Assembly (NCBI RefSeq): GCF_001870465.1
Contig: NZ_MDGK01000052.1
Location: 62,001 to 126,000 of the forward strand
DNA from: Pseudomonas extremorientalis
GTDB lineage: Bacteria; Pseudomonadota; Gammaproteobacteria; Pseudomonadales; Pseudomonadaceae
DNA length: 64,000 nt
Reading direction: 5' to 3'
This document shows positions 8,665 to 15,524 of this stretch, in pieces. The position numbers were made by a program, and so were the translations under genes. The notes under the pieces are model-generated. The model saw only the letters and a list, made by a program, of their open reading frames with translations, was not told the origin of the DNA and ran no database searches. Position 1 is the first letter of the stretch, and the number at the start of each line of letters is the position of its first letter.

Positions 8665-8900
8665 CAGGGGATGCCATCGAAGATGATCTTTCCCTGATCG
8701 GCCCTGTAGTTGGTCATGGCCTGTATAGAGGTCAAAAGCTGGTTCGACGTCATTTTCATCTCCAGCGCTTGATCCATCAGTGCTGCGAACGTTTCATTAT
8801 CGGTCGCCTCGTAGGCGGCCTTACCCATTTGGTCTATGTGTTTTTTGACAGTGTCCAGCTCTCTGTAATGCTGTCGGCTCAGCCGATAATCAAAGGTCAT
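8664..8900 (-). CDS. rspF: RspF, HrpF-like small secretion protein
   Basis: The ATG at 8900 is preceded by GGAGG at seven bases, so this start was preferred to one 69 bases upstream; it gives 78 residues (MTFDYRLSRQHY onward), close to the ~74 residues of P. syringae HrpF. The protein is soluble, mostly helical and highly charged. HrpF is an Hrp1-group-specific component needed for secretion whose exact role is unclear. It is the first gene behind a near-perfect hrp box. Confidence 0.75.
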   Translation of the reverse strand: MTFDYRLSRQHYRELDTVKKHIDQMGKAAYEATDNETFAALMDQALEMKMTSNQLLTSIQAMTNYRADQGKIIFDGIP

Positions 8901-8927
8901 GGGGCATCCTCCAGTGAATTGCCCATG

Positions 8928-8955
8928 TATGTGGTTCATACCTGGCAACAGTTCC
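8928..8955 (-). promoter_or_regulatory. hrp box (RspL/HrpL promoter) of rspF-rscC-rspT
   Basis: Read on the minus strand: GGAACT, 15 bases, then CCACATA. This matches the HrpL-type ECF sigma consensus GGAACC-N15/16-CCACNNA with one deviation. It ends about 27 bases before the rspF ATG. Confidence 0.85.
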
Positions 8956-9002
8956 ACACACGGCGTCATGAAAGACTGCGTGTGAACATTGTCGGAAATT
9001 CC

Positions 9003-9593
9003 CTACTTGCGGCTCTGTGGCATTTCCAACAGGAACAAGCTGTCAACGGTCGACTTCCAATCAATATGAAAGCTGCCCTCGTCTGTTTCCAGAACCAGCG
9101 ACTGGACGCTGAGGAGATCATCCACACGCAGACTCCAGGGGGCATTGCTGTTCATTTGCAGCCATTGCACCACCTCCGGCTGATCCTGTGGATGACAGGC
9201 CAGCGTGGCGTTAATGGTGGGTATTTCTGCGGCTAGCAGCTTTTTGAGCAGGGCGCTGATTCGCTCCGCGGGAGGCGTCAGCTCCAGCAGACTGCCCACC
9301 ACCTGATGGGTTACTGACGTAGCGATTTTTTCAAGCTGCTCGCACATGTTCTGCCGCTCGGTCTCCCAGCATTCAAGTTGGCGGTTGGCGCGCTGCCAAA
9401 ACTCGTCCTGTGCGTGCTTCAGCAACTGCTCACTCTGTTCACGCGCTTGTTGCAGGATCGCTTCAGCCTGTGCCTGGGCGTCGCTCAGCAAATGCTGTGC
9501 ACGCAGGCTGTCGGCAAGCAGCTCTCTGGGGATCAGAGCGTTTGGCAAGCTTGCAGCGGGGGTCGACAGTTTAATCTTGCAGCGGTACAACAT
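9003..9593 (-). CDS. rspE: RspE, HrpE/SctL stator protein
   Basis: Starting at ATG 9593, inside the end of rspD, it encodes 196 residues. The first half is a long helical, Gln/Ala/Glu-rich coiled coil (LLSDAQAQAEAILQQAREQ) and the C-terminal half has the FliH/V-type ATPase E-subunit-like build. SctL proteins link the ATPase to the sorting platform. The size is that of P. syringae HrpE (~193). The frame is open well upstream, but that part overlaps rspD in another frame and is unlikely to be translated. Confidence 0.88.
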   Translation of the reverse strand: MLYRCKIKLSTPAASLPNALIPRELLADSLRAQHLLSDAQAQAEAILQQAREQSEQLLKHAQDEFWQRANRQLECWETERQNMCEQLEKIATSVTHQVVGSLLELTPPAERISALLKKLLAAEIPTINATLACHPQDQPEVVQWLQMNSNAPWSLRVDDLLSVQSLVLETDEGSFHIDWKSTVDSLFLLEMPQSRK

Positions 9594-10143
9594 TGGAATG
9601 GGTCTCGCCAGCAGTGGGGGCATCGTTGGTCGGGGCGGTAGCGCGCCATATGACGGCCTGCCAGACAGTGTCGAGTTTGCTTCCGGGTGGCGGCGCAGGG
9701 ATGCCTTCCAGCGCATCAACGCGTTGCGGGGCGAAGCTGAGCCGCAGGCGCTGCCATATCGGCTGATCGACCCAGGCGCGCAGATAGTGCAGAGGGTCGT
9801 TGCCGGGTTCATGGGGAACGGCAGGTAATGCCCGGGACAGGCGGGCGCACCACTGGCGTTGGTCGGGGCTCAACGATAGTTCATGCTGAGGATGGTAGAT
9901 CCCATCGACCAGGGCCAACATCAGTTCACGTTTTGCGGGTGGCGCCAGTACCAGGTGCAGCAGGGCAGGTGATGGCTCAACGGGCAGGCAAGGGGAGATG
10001 CCCAGTGCCTGGCTGACCCGCTCATGCTGGCCACGGCAGATCGCAGTGCCGGCGGGTGAGGCGAGGTCGAACGGCGCCCAGCCATGTTGTGCCTGCTCCC
10101 ATGGGCGGGTCCACCAATTGACCCACCTGAACAGGTCATCCAT
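9571..10143 (-). CDS. rspD: RspD, HrpD/SctK sorting-platform accessory protein
   Basis: A 190-residue soluble protein starting at ATG 10143, eight bases inside the end of rscJ, and overlapping rspE by 23 bases. It is Trp- and Pro-rich (FRWVNWWTRPWEQAQHGW at the N-terminus). Genes at this place between SctJ and SctL encode the SctK family, which links the sorting platform to the inner-membrane ring. The identification is mainly positional, with size consistent with HrpD. Confidence 0.8.
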   Translation of the reverse strand: MDDLFRWVNWWTRPWEQAQHGWAPFDLASPAGTAICRGQHERVSQALGISPCLPVEPSPALLHLVLAPPAKRELMLALVDGIYHPQHELSLSPDQRQWCARLSRALPAVPHEPGNDPLHYLRAWVDQPIWQRLRLSFAPQRVDALEGIPAPPPGSKLDTVWQAVIWRATAPTNDAPTAGETHSNVVPLQD

Positions 10144-10918
10144 TGGATTCTAAGCTCGGTGAAGCGTGGGTCGGGTGGCGCTTCCTTCGAAGCCAGACTA
10201 CGGTCGCCGCGACTGCAAGCACCAAGACTATAAACAGTGATGTCAGGGTTGTTTGCCAGAACATCAGGTCGTTTTCGGGTACCAGAAAAGCTCCGAGATA
10301 GACTAGACGCTCCCGTTCAATATAAGCGGCCGCTGGTACAAAGGTAACGGTGAGTTTTTGCGGGTTATCCGCCGTGGTGGTCATACCGGGAATGCTGCTG
10401 GCCACCATTCTGCGCACACGTGGCCTGATGTTGTCGGGGTCCAGCCGGGGGTCGTGTTTGATGAATACCGAGGCTGATGCCGGCTGTACGGGTTCGCCGG
10501 GCGCCACCCGTTCCGGCAGTACCACGTGGACGCGGGCCACGATGACCCCGTCGATGTTGGATAGGGTTGCTTCCAGTTCCTGGGACAACGCGTAGATGTA
10601 ACGGGCCCTTTCCTCCAGCGGTGTAGAGATGACGCCTTCCTTGCGGAATATATCCCCCAGGGTCGAGCGCGCGATTTTCGGCAGGCCGGCAGCTTCCAGT
10701 GTTCGCACCGCGCGGGCAATATCACGGCTCTTTACCCGAACGACTACGCCATCCTTTTCCAAGGCTTTCTGGGCGCGGATCTGCTTGTCTGCCAGTTCGG
10801 CGATGACATCGTTGGCTTCCTGTTCGGACAATTGGCGGTGCAGTTCGATTCGTTCACCGCAGCCGGCCAGGAGCAGTGCCAGTGTGAGTAGCAGGCAGGT
10901 GACGAGAGGTTTGCGCAT
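10136..10918 (-). CDS. rscJ: Inner-membrane ring lipoprotein RscJ (HrcJ/SctJ)
   Basis: The 260-residue protein has a lipoprotein signal ending LALLLAGC (Cys 20), a periplasmic YscJ/FliF domain with GLPKIARSTLGDIF and LEATLSNIDGVIVARVHVVLPE near residues 80-140, and one C-terminal membrane helix (about 220-243) followed by a short basic tail. It forms the inner-membrane ring with RspQ. It lies in rspA-rspB-rscJ-rspD-rspE with overlapping or near-contiguous genes. Confidence 0.96.
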   Translation of the reverse strand: MRKPLVTCLLLTLALLLAGCGERIELHRQLSEQEANDVIAELADKQIRAQKALEKDGVVVRVKSRDIARAVRTLEAAGLPKIARSTLGDIFRKEGVISTPLEERARYIYALSQELEATLSNIDGVIVARVHVVLPERVAPGEPVQPASASVFIKHDPRLDPDNIRPRVRRMVASSIPGMTTTADNPQKLTVTFVPAAAYIERERLVYLGAFLVPENDLMFWQTTLTSLFIVLVLAVAATVVWLRRKRHPTHASPSLESNG

Positions 10919-10925
10919 AACTTTC

Positions 10926-11288
10926 CTACTGCAGGTTGATGGTTTTTTCTACCATCGAAATGCAGTGTTTTATGATTTTCACCGACACGGTCAGGCGCTC
11001 TTTGCTCTCGACCAGGGCCATGGGCACTTCCACCGATTTTATCGAGTGCTTGCTTTGCGCCAGATCCTTCAACCCTCTGGAAAACTTCTCGTTCTTGGAT
11101 TTGAGGAACACCGATTGCTCGGCGAGAAAGTACGTGCCGATGGCCGGCGTCGAAGGGGGGGAGCGGTTCTCCCCGATCAGCGCTGACGCAAAAAAATGAC
11201 TATCGATGGAGTTATCAACAAGCGTTGTCGCTTCGTTTTTTTGCAGACGCATCTGAGGCTGTGCGCCCCATTCGGTTTTCGAAAGCAT
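10926..11288 (-). CDS. rspB: RspB, HrpB/SctI inner rod protein
   Basis: The ATG at 11288 has GGGGAG six bases upstream and gives 120 residues, near the 124 of P. syringae HrpB; a frame beginning 60 bases further upstream lacks such support. The C-terminus (VEVPMALVESKERLTVSVKI, then ISMVEKTINLQ) is amphipathic and helical, as expected of inner rod subunits that polymerise. It lies between the proposed pilin gene and rscJ, the same place as hrpB. In P. syringae hrpZ is found between hrpA and hrpB; here only 72 bases separate rspA and rspB. Confidence 0.82.
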   Translation of the reverse strand: MLSKTEWGAQPQMRLQKNEATTLVDNSIDSHFFASALIGENRSPPSTPAIGTYFLAEQSVFLKSKNEKFSRGLKDLAQSKHSIKSVEVPMALVESKERLTVSVKIIKHCISMVEKTINLQ

Positions 11289-11360
11289 TTGAGGCTCCCC
11301 AGGCAAAAGCGAGAAAGCGCCCCCTCTGTAAATGAACAGAGGAGGCAAGTGTTTTGATGC

Positions 11361-11549
11361 TTAGGCCCGGGCAGAGCCGATTTGCTGCATCACTTTGTTG
11401 CTGTAGTCGAGCAGCATGCTGTCGACGGTTTGCTTAATGTTTTGCGCGTTCTTTTCTCTCTGCAACTGATCATTAATGATTTTTGCTTCTGCGTTGTCGA
11501 CGCCGCCATAATTTGCGCCAATGCCCGGATAGTTAGGTTCAATAGGCAT
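11361..11549 (-). CDS. rspA: RspA, proposed type III pilus/needle subunit
   Basis: A 62-residue hydrophilic protein, first gene after a perfect hrp box and next to the regulator gene, the exact place of hrpA. GGAAGG lies seven bases ahead of the ATG. The C-terminal half is helical (IKQTVDSMLLDYSNKVMQQI), like needle/pilin subunits whose C-terminus drives assembly. It is far shorter than P. syringae HrpA (~110 residues) and closer to the ~66 residues of Erwinia HrpA. Sequence identity alone would not prove the function. Confidence 0.7.
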   Translation of the reverse strand: MPIEPNYPGIGANYGGVDNAEAKIINDQLQREKNAQNIKQTVDSMLLDYSNKVMQQIGSARA

Positions 11550-11634
11550 AAAAGTACCTTCCTTTCATATTGATAAAGTGTCGAGTGTCAGGCCCGAGTG
11601 TTTGCCCTTCTCTAGAGAGCCTTCGCTCGAAACA

Positions 11635-11663
11635 TGGGTGGTGGACGACAGGGGGGTGGTTCC
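11635..11663 (-). promoter_or_regulatory. hrp box (RspL/HrpL promoter) of rspA-rspB-rscJ-rspD-rspE
   Basis: On the minus strand GGAACC is followed after 16 bases by CCACCCA, a perfect match to GGAACC-N16-CCACNNA. It lies 85 bases before the rspA start codon and so gives a leader of moderate length. Confidence 0.92.
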
Positions 11664-11723
11664 AGCGCGAAAATGATTTGTTATTTCGAGATGTGTCGCA
11701 AATGCAGGTGCCGAGCAATCGCG

Positions 11724-12638
11724 TCATGTAAGTATGTTCAAGTACTTCAAACGGTAGTACAGCGTGCGTTTGGCAACGCCTAACTCAGCGGCGACATGCT
11801 CCACACAGTCGGCATGACGTTTGAGCGATTCTTCGATCAATGATTTTTCGAACTGCTGCAACCTAATCTTCAGGGGTATTATCTGTGCATTCGCCTCCGA
11901 TGAACCAAGAGGTGGCATGCCCAGTACAAACCGCTTGGCGGCAGAGCGCAATTCTCTTACGTTGCCAAGCCAGTGGTGACACAGCAATTGCTGGAGCAGT
12001 GTTTCAGACGGCGCGGGGATTGGGCAGTCGAAGAGCTTGGCTTCTTGGGCAACCATGTCCTTAAACAGTGGAATGATGTATTCCAGTCGGCTTCGCAGCG
12101 GGGCGAGGTTGATGGTCACGACATTCAGGCGGAAGTACAGGTCACGTCGAAAGGTGCCTTGCTCGACCATGTCATTCAGTGATTGCTGGGCGGATGCTAT
12201 CACGCGCATGTCGACCGGGATGAAACGGGTCGACCCTAGACGCTCGACGCCACGTGATTCCAGCGCACGCAGAAGTTTGGCTTGCAGGGTGAGTGGCATG
12301 CTGTCTATTTCATCCAGATACAGGGTGCCTAGGTGTGCCGCCTCGATAAATCCGGCCCTTGACTGAATAGCACCGGTATAAGCGCCACTGTTGACGCCGA
12401 ACAGCTGACTCTCCGCCAGGGTCTCCGGGATGGCTGCGCAGTTCACCGCGATAAAGTGACCGCGCCGCCCGGATAAACGATGAATTCGCTGTGCCAGAGT
12501 GTCCTTGCCTGTGCCGGTTTCACCCAGTAGAAGAACGTCAATATTCAAGGCTGCCGTAGTCTTGAGCGCGGCGTAAACATCGGGGTTCTCAATGAACGGT
12601 ATACGTACTTCACTTTCCTGATGGTCAGAGGCAGACAT
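11724..12638 (-). CDS. rspR: RspR, sigma-54 enhancer-binding activator (HrpR/HrpS family)
   Basis: Counted from ATG 12638 it has 304 residues (a GTG 12 bases upstream is possible but lacks a ribosome site). There is no receiver domain; the AAA+ domain shows Walker A GETGTGKD near 39-46, the sigma-54 contact loop in the GAYTGA form also found in HrpR/S, and Walker B LYLDEID. The C-terminus is a Fis-type helix-turn-helix (VEHVAAELGVAKRTLYYRL). In P. syringae HrpR and HrpS form a heteromer that activates hrpL; only one such gene is present here, so RspR probably works as a homomer. Confidence 0.93.
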   Translation of the reverse strand: MSASDHQESEVRIPFIENPDVYAALKTTAALNIDVLLLGETGTGKDTLAQRIHRLSGRRGHFIAVNCAAIPETLAESQLFGVNSGAYTGAIQSRAGFIEAAHLGTLYLDEIDSMPLTLQAKLLRALESRGVERLGSTRFIPVDMRVIASAQQSLNDMVEQGTFRRDLYFRLNVVTINLAPLRSRLEYIIPLFKDMVAQEAKLFDCPIPAPSETLLQQLLCHHWLGNVRELRSAAKRFVLGMPPLGSSEANAQIIPLKIRLQQFEKSLIEESLKRHADCVEHVAAELGVAKRTLYYRLKYLNILT

Positions 12639-12663
12639 GCTGTTAGTCACTCCACTATTGCTT

Positions 12664-12688
12664 AGCAGTGCTGCAATGCAGTACTGCT
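12664..12688. repeat. Inverted repeat in the rspR leader/promoter
   Basis: AGCAGTGCTGCA at 12664-12675 is followed after one base by TGCAGTACTGCT at 12677-12688, an inverted repeat of 12-base arms with one mismatch. It begins 26 bases upstream of the chosen rspR start. It could be an operator for a dimeric regulator or a leader hairpin controlling rspR expression. Confidence 0.6.
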
Positions 12689-12807
12689 CAGTAGAGCGTA
12701 ATTTGCCGAGGCCAGATGCAGGAAAAAGCTGTCAGTGGTGAGCGAGAAGTTAAAGCTGAACGAACTTAAAGGCTGCCATGACGTTTATTTGCCGATTTTC
12801 TCGTGCA

Positions 12808-12841
12808 CAGAGTAAACACTCAGAGTAAACACATGTGTTTA
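12808..12841. repeat. Tandem CAGAGTAAACAC repeat and 16-bp palindrome
   Basis: CAGAGTAAACAC occurs at 12808-12819 and again at 12821-12832, a 13-base pitch. The second copy runs into the perfect palindrome TAAACACATGTGTTTA at 12826-12841. The element sits at the boundary of the type III cluster and the ychF terminator. It may be an operator for rspR; no binding protein can be named. Confidence 0.55.
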
Positions 12842-12860
12842 ACCTTGAAAAACGTGCACA

Positions 12861-12889
12861 AAAAAGCCGATGCAATGCATCGGCTTTTT
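12861..12889 (-). terminator. Rho-independent terminator of ychF
   Basis: Arms AAAAAGCCGATGCA and TGCATCGGCTTTTT form a long stem ending in a T-run on either strand; it lies 28 bases past the ychF stop. Confidence 0.85.
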
Positions 12890-12916
12890 AGTTGCCGTGT
12901 AAATCGCTGCCAGCAC

Positions 12917-14017
12917 TTACACGTTGAAACGGAAGTGCATCACATCGCCATCTTTCACGATGTATTCCTTGCCTTCCAAACGCCACTTACCGGCTTCCTT
13001 GGCACCGGCCTCACCCTTGAACTGGATGAAGTCGTTGTAGGCGATCACTTCGGCGCGGATAAACCCTTTTTCGAAGTCCGTGTGGATCACCCCAGCAGCC
13101 TGTGGTGCGGTAGCACCGACCTTGACAGTCCACGCGCGGACCTCTTCGACACCGGCGGTGAAGTAGGTCTGCAGGTTGAGCATTTCGTAACCGGCGCGGA
13201 TCACGCGGTTCAGGCCAGGCTCTTCCAGGCCCAGGGCCTCGAGGAACATGTCTTTTTCTTCGCCGTCATCCAGCTCGGCGATTTCTGCTTCGATCTTGTT
13301 GCACACCGGCACCACGATGGCACCTTCTTCGTCAGCGATGGCCTTGACCACGTCGAGCAACGGGTTGTTCTCGAAACCGTCTTCAGCGACGTTGGCGATG
13401 TACATCACCGGCTTGGTGGTCAGCAGGTGGAAGCCCTTGATCACGGCCTTCTCGTCAGCGCCCATGTTCTTCATCAGGCTGCGTGCCGGCTTGCCTTCGG
13501 TGAAGTGCGCGATCAGTTGCTCCAGCAGACCTTTCTGGACCACTGCGTCCTTGTCGCCGCCCTTGGCGTTGCGCGCGACTTTCTGCAGTTGCTTCTCGCA
13601 GCTGTCGAGGTCGGCGAAGATCAGTTCCAGGTCAATGATCTCGATGTCGCGTTTCGGGTCGACGCTGTTGGAGACATGGATCACGTTCTCGTCTTCAAAG
13701 CAGCGGACCACGTGGGCGATGGCATCGGTCTCGCGGATGTTGGCGAGGAACTTGTTGCCCAGACCTTCACCTTTCGACGCACCGGCGACCAGGCCGGCGA
13801 TGTCGACGAATTCCATGGTGGTCGGCAGGATGCGCTTGGGGTTGACGATGGCCGCCAGGGCGTCCAGGCGTGGATCCGGCATCGGCACGATACCGCTGTT
13901 GGGCTCGATGGTGCAGAAGGGGAAGTTCTCCGCTGCGATACCGGACTTGGTCAGGGCGTTGAATAGGGTGGATTTGCCGACGTTGGGCAGGCCGACGATG
14001 CCGCAATTGAATCCCAT
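12917..14017 (-). CDS. ychF: Ribosome-associated ATPase/GTPase YchF
   Basis: The 366-residue protein is an OBG-family P-loop NTPase. It has the N-terminal G1 motif GLPNVGKST near residues 8-16, the switch region EFVDIAGLVAGAS, a coiled-coil insert, and the C-terminal TGS-like domain ending DGDVMHFRFNV. It binds ribosomes and prefers ATP in studied members; its physiological role concerns stress and translation. It lies 21 bases downstream of pth, as in other pseudomonads, and marks the right edge of the type III cluster. Confidence 0.97.
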   Translation of the reverse strand: MGFNCGIVGLPNVGKSTLFNALTKSGIAAENFPFCTIEPNSGIVPMPDPRLDALAAIVNPKRILPTTMEFVDIAGLVAGASKGEGLGNKFLANIRETDAIAHVVRCFEDENVIHVSNSVDPKRDIEIIDLELIFADLDSCEKQLQKVARNAKGGDKDAVVQKGLLEQLIAHFTEGKPARSLMKNMGADEKAVIKGFHLLTTKPVMYIANVAEDGFENNPLLDVVKAIADEEGAIVVPVCNKIEAEIAELDDGEEKDMFLEALGLEEPGLNRVIRAGYEMLNLQTYFTAGVEEVRAWTVKVGATAPQAAGVIHTDFEKGFIRAEVIAYNDFIQFKGEAGAKEAGKWRLEGKEYIVKDGDVMHFRFNV

Positions 14018-14038
14018 GGTGTTTCCCCTCGGTAAGAG

Positions 14039-14623
14039 TCAGGCCTTCTGGCTGTGCAGGTTTTTCATCGCGCGGTTCCATTCACCGGCGAAGATATCCG
14101 GCAGCACGCCGAGGGCAAAGTCGATGCTGGCATCGAGTTTTTCCTGTTCGGCGCGTGGCGCACGACCCAGGACGAAGTTTGAAACCATACTGGCGACGCC
14201 TGGGTGGCCAATGCCGAGCCGCAGGCGGTAGAAATTATTCTGATTACCCAGCTGCGCGATGATGTCGCGCAGGCCGTTGTGCCCGCCATGCCCGCCGCCG
14301 AGCTTGAGCTTGGCAACGCCGGGTGGCAGGTCCAGTTCGTCATGGGCCACCAGGATTTCTTCGGGTTTGATCCGGAAGAAGCCCGCAAGCGCCGCGACAG
14401 CCTGGCCGCTGCGGTTCATGTAGGTGGTGGGAATCAGTAGACGAACATCCTGACCCTGGTGCGAAAAGCGCCCGGTCAGGCCGAAATATTTGCGATCGGC
14501 CGCAAGGCTTACACCTTGTGCGTGGGCGATGCGCTCAACAAAAAGGGCCCCCGCGTTATGCCGGGTCTGTTCGTATTCGGCGCCTGGATTTCCCAGGCCA
14601 ACGATCAGTTTAATGGCAGTCAC
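14039..14623 (-). CDS. pth: Peptidyl-tRNA hydrolase
   Basis: Pth releases tRNA from peptidyl-tRNA that has dropped off ribosomes. The GTG start at 14623, with GGAAGG nine bases upstream, gives 194 residues starting VTAIKLIVGLGNPGAEYEQT, the family N-terminus, with the catalytic region RHNAGALFVE containing the conserved Asn and His. An ATG 69 bases upstream in frame would add a non-conserved extension and was rejected. It is followed by ychF, giving the pth-ychF pair. Confidence 0.95.
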   Translation of the reverse strand: MTAIKLIVGLGNPGAEYEQTRHNAGALFVERIAHAQGVSLAADRKYFGLTGRFSHQGQDVRLLIPTTYMNRSGQAVAALAGFFRIKPEEILVAHDELDLPPGVAKLKLGGGHGGHNGLRDIIAQLGNQNNFYRLRLGIGHPGVASMVSNFVLGRAPRAEQEKLDASIDFALGVLPDIFAGEWNRAMKNLHSQKA

Positions 14624-14699
14624 GACAGGGGCCCTTCCTTTGGAGTTGTGGATAACATCGCCAGACCTGAGTGCGGCGAAAGTGGACGACACTACATCA

Positions 14700-14715
14700 T
14701 TTACTCAAGAGTAAA
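14700..14715. repeat. Inverted repeat between rplY and pth
   Basis: TTTACTC and GAGTAAA flank two bases in the 167-base gap between rplY and pth. It shares AGAGTAAAC with the tandem repeats at 12808-12832. No T-run follows, so it is more likely an operator or processing site than a terminator. Confidence 0.3.
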
Positions 14716-14790
14716 CGCCGCGTTATCGCCCGCTTTCTCGCTACGTTTCGGTCCGCGATGTTTCCTCAAGCTCCGGCAATACAGAGTGGA

Positions 14791-15387
14791 TTACTCTGCA
14801 GCGCCTTCTTCAGCTTCTGGAGCAACGCGTGGAGCGTGAACGTTGGCAACTGCTTTGTCATCACCGTGAGCCAGTGCGACAAACTCAACGCCTTTAGGTG
14901 CCTTGAGGTCGGACAGGTGAACGATAGCGCCGATTTCCAGAGCCGACAGGTCGACTTCGATGAACTCAGGCAGGTCTTTCGGCAGGCAGGTCACTTCGAT
15001 TTCGTTCAGGACGTGCGAGATCTCGCCGCCTTTCTTGACCGGAGCTTCTTCACCCACAAAGTGCACAGGCACGATGGCGGTCAGTTTCTGGCCAGCTACA
15101 ACGCGAACGAAGTCAGCGTGCATGATGAATTGCTTGGAAGGGTGACGCTGCATCGCTTTAACGATGACGTTCTGCTTGGCGCCGTCGACGTTCAGCTCGA
15201 TAACGTGGCTGTAGGCCGCTTCGTTTTCAAACAGCTTGGCGATTTCCTTGGCCAGGATGGTCACGGATTCAGCAGGCTTGTTACCACCGTATACAACGGC
15301 TGGGATGTTGGCGGCGTGACGCAGGCGGCGGCTCGCACCTTTCCCCAGGTCAGTACGCGCTTGGGCGTTCAGAGTAAAGTCAGTCAT
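14791..15387 (-). CDS. rplY: Ribosomal protein bL25, long Ctc form
   Basis: This 198-residue protein is the general-stress (Ctc/TL5) form of the 5S rRNA-binding protein: an N-terminal L25 domain (MTDFTLNAQARTDLGKGASR, with the RRLRHAANIPAVVYG motif) is followed by a beta-rich C-terminal domain and an acidic Ala/Glu tail. It lies downstream of prs and upstream of pth in the usual Pseudomonas order. Confidence 0.97.
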   Translation of the reverse strand: MTDFTLNAQARTDLGKGASRRLRHAANIPAVVYGGNKPAESVTILAKEIAKLFENEAAYSHVIELNVDGAKQNVIVKAMQRHPSKQFIMHADFVRVVAGQKLTAIVPVHFVGEEAPVKKGGEISHVLNEIEVTCLPKDLPEFIEVDLSALEIGAIVHLSDLKAPKGVEFVALAHGDDKAVANVHAPRVAPEAEEGAAE

Positions 15388-15457
15388 TTTGTATCTCCAA
15401 AATAGCCATCATCGAGCGGCGTTTGCGACCAGCGCCGGCCTCGACATGGGCAAAAAA

Positions 15458-15488
15458 GCCCCGCCCCAACAGAATGTCGGGGCGGGGC
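15458..15488 (-). terminator. Rho-independent terminator of prs
   Basis: GCCCCGCCCC (15458-15467) and GGGGCGGGGC (15479-15488) form a 10-base GC stem; on the minus strand it is followed by six Ts. It lies 37 bases beyond the prs stop and separates prs from rplY. Confidence 0.9.
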
Positions 15489-15524
15489 GCTTTTCGTCAG
15501 TGGGATGTGCCGAAGGTTTGACCC

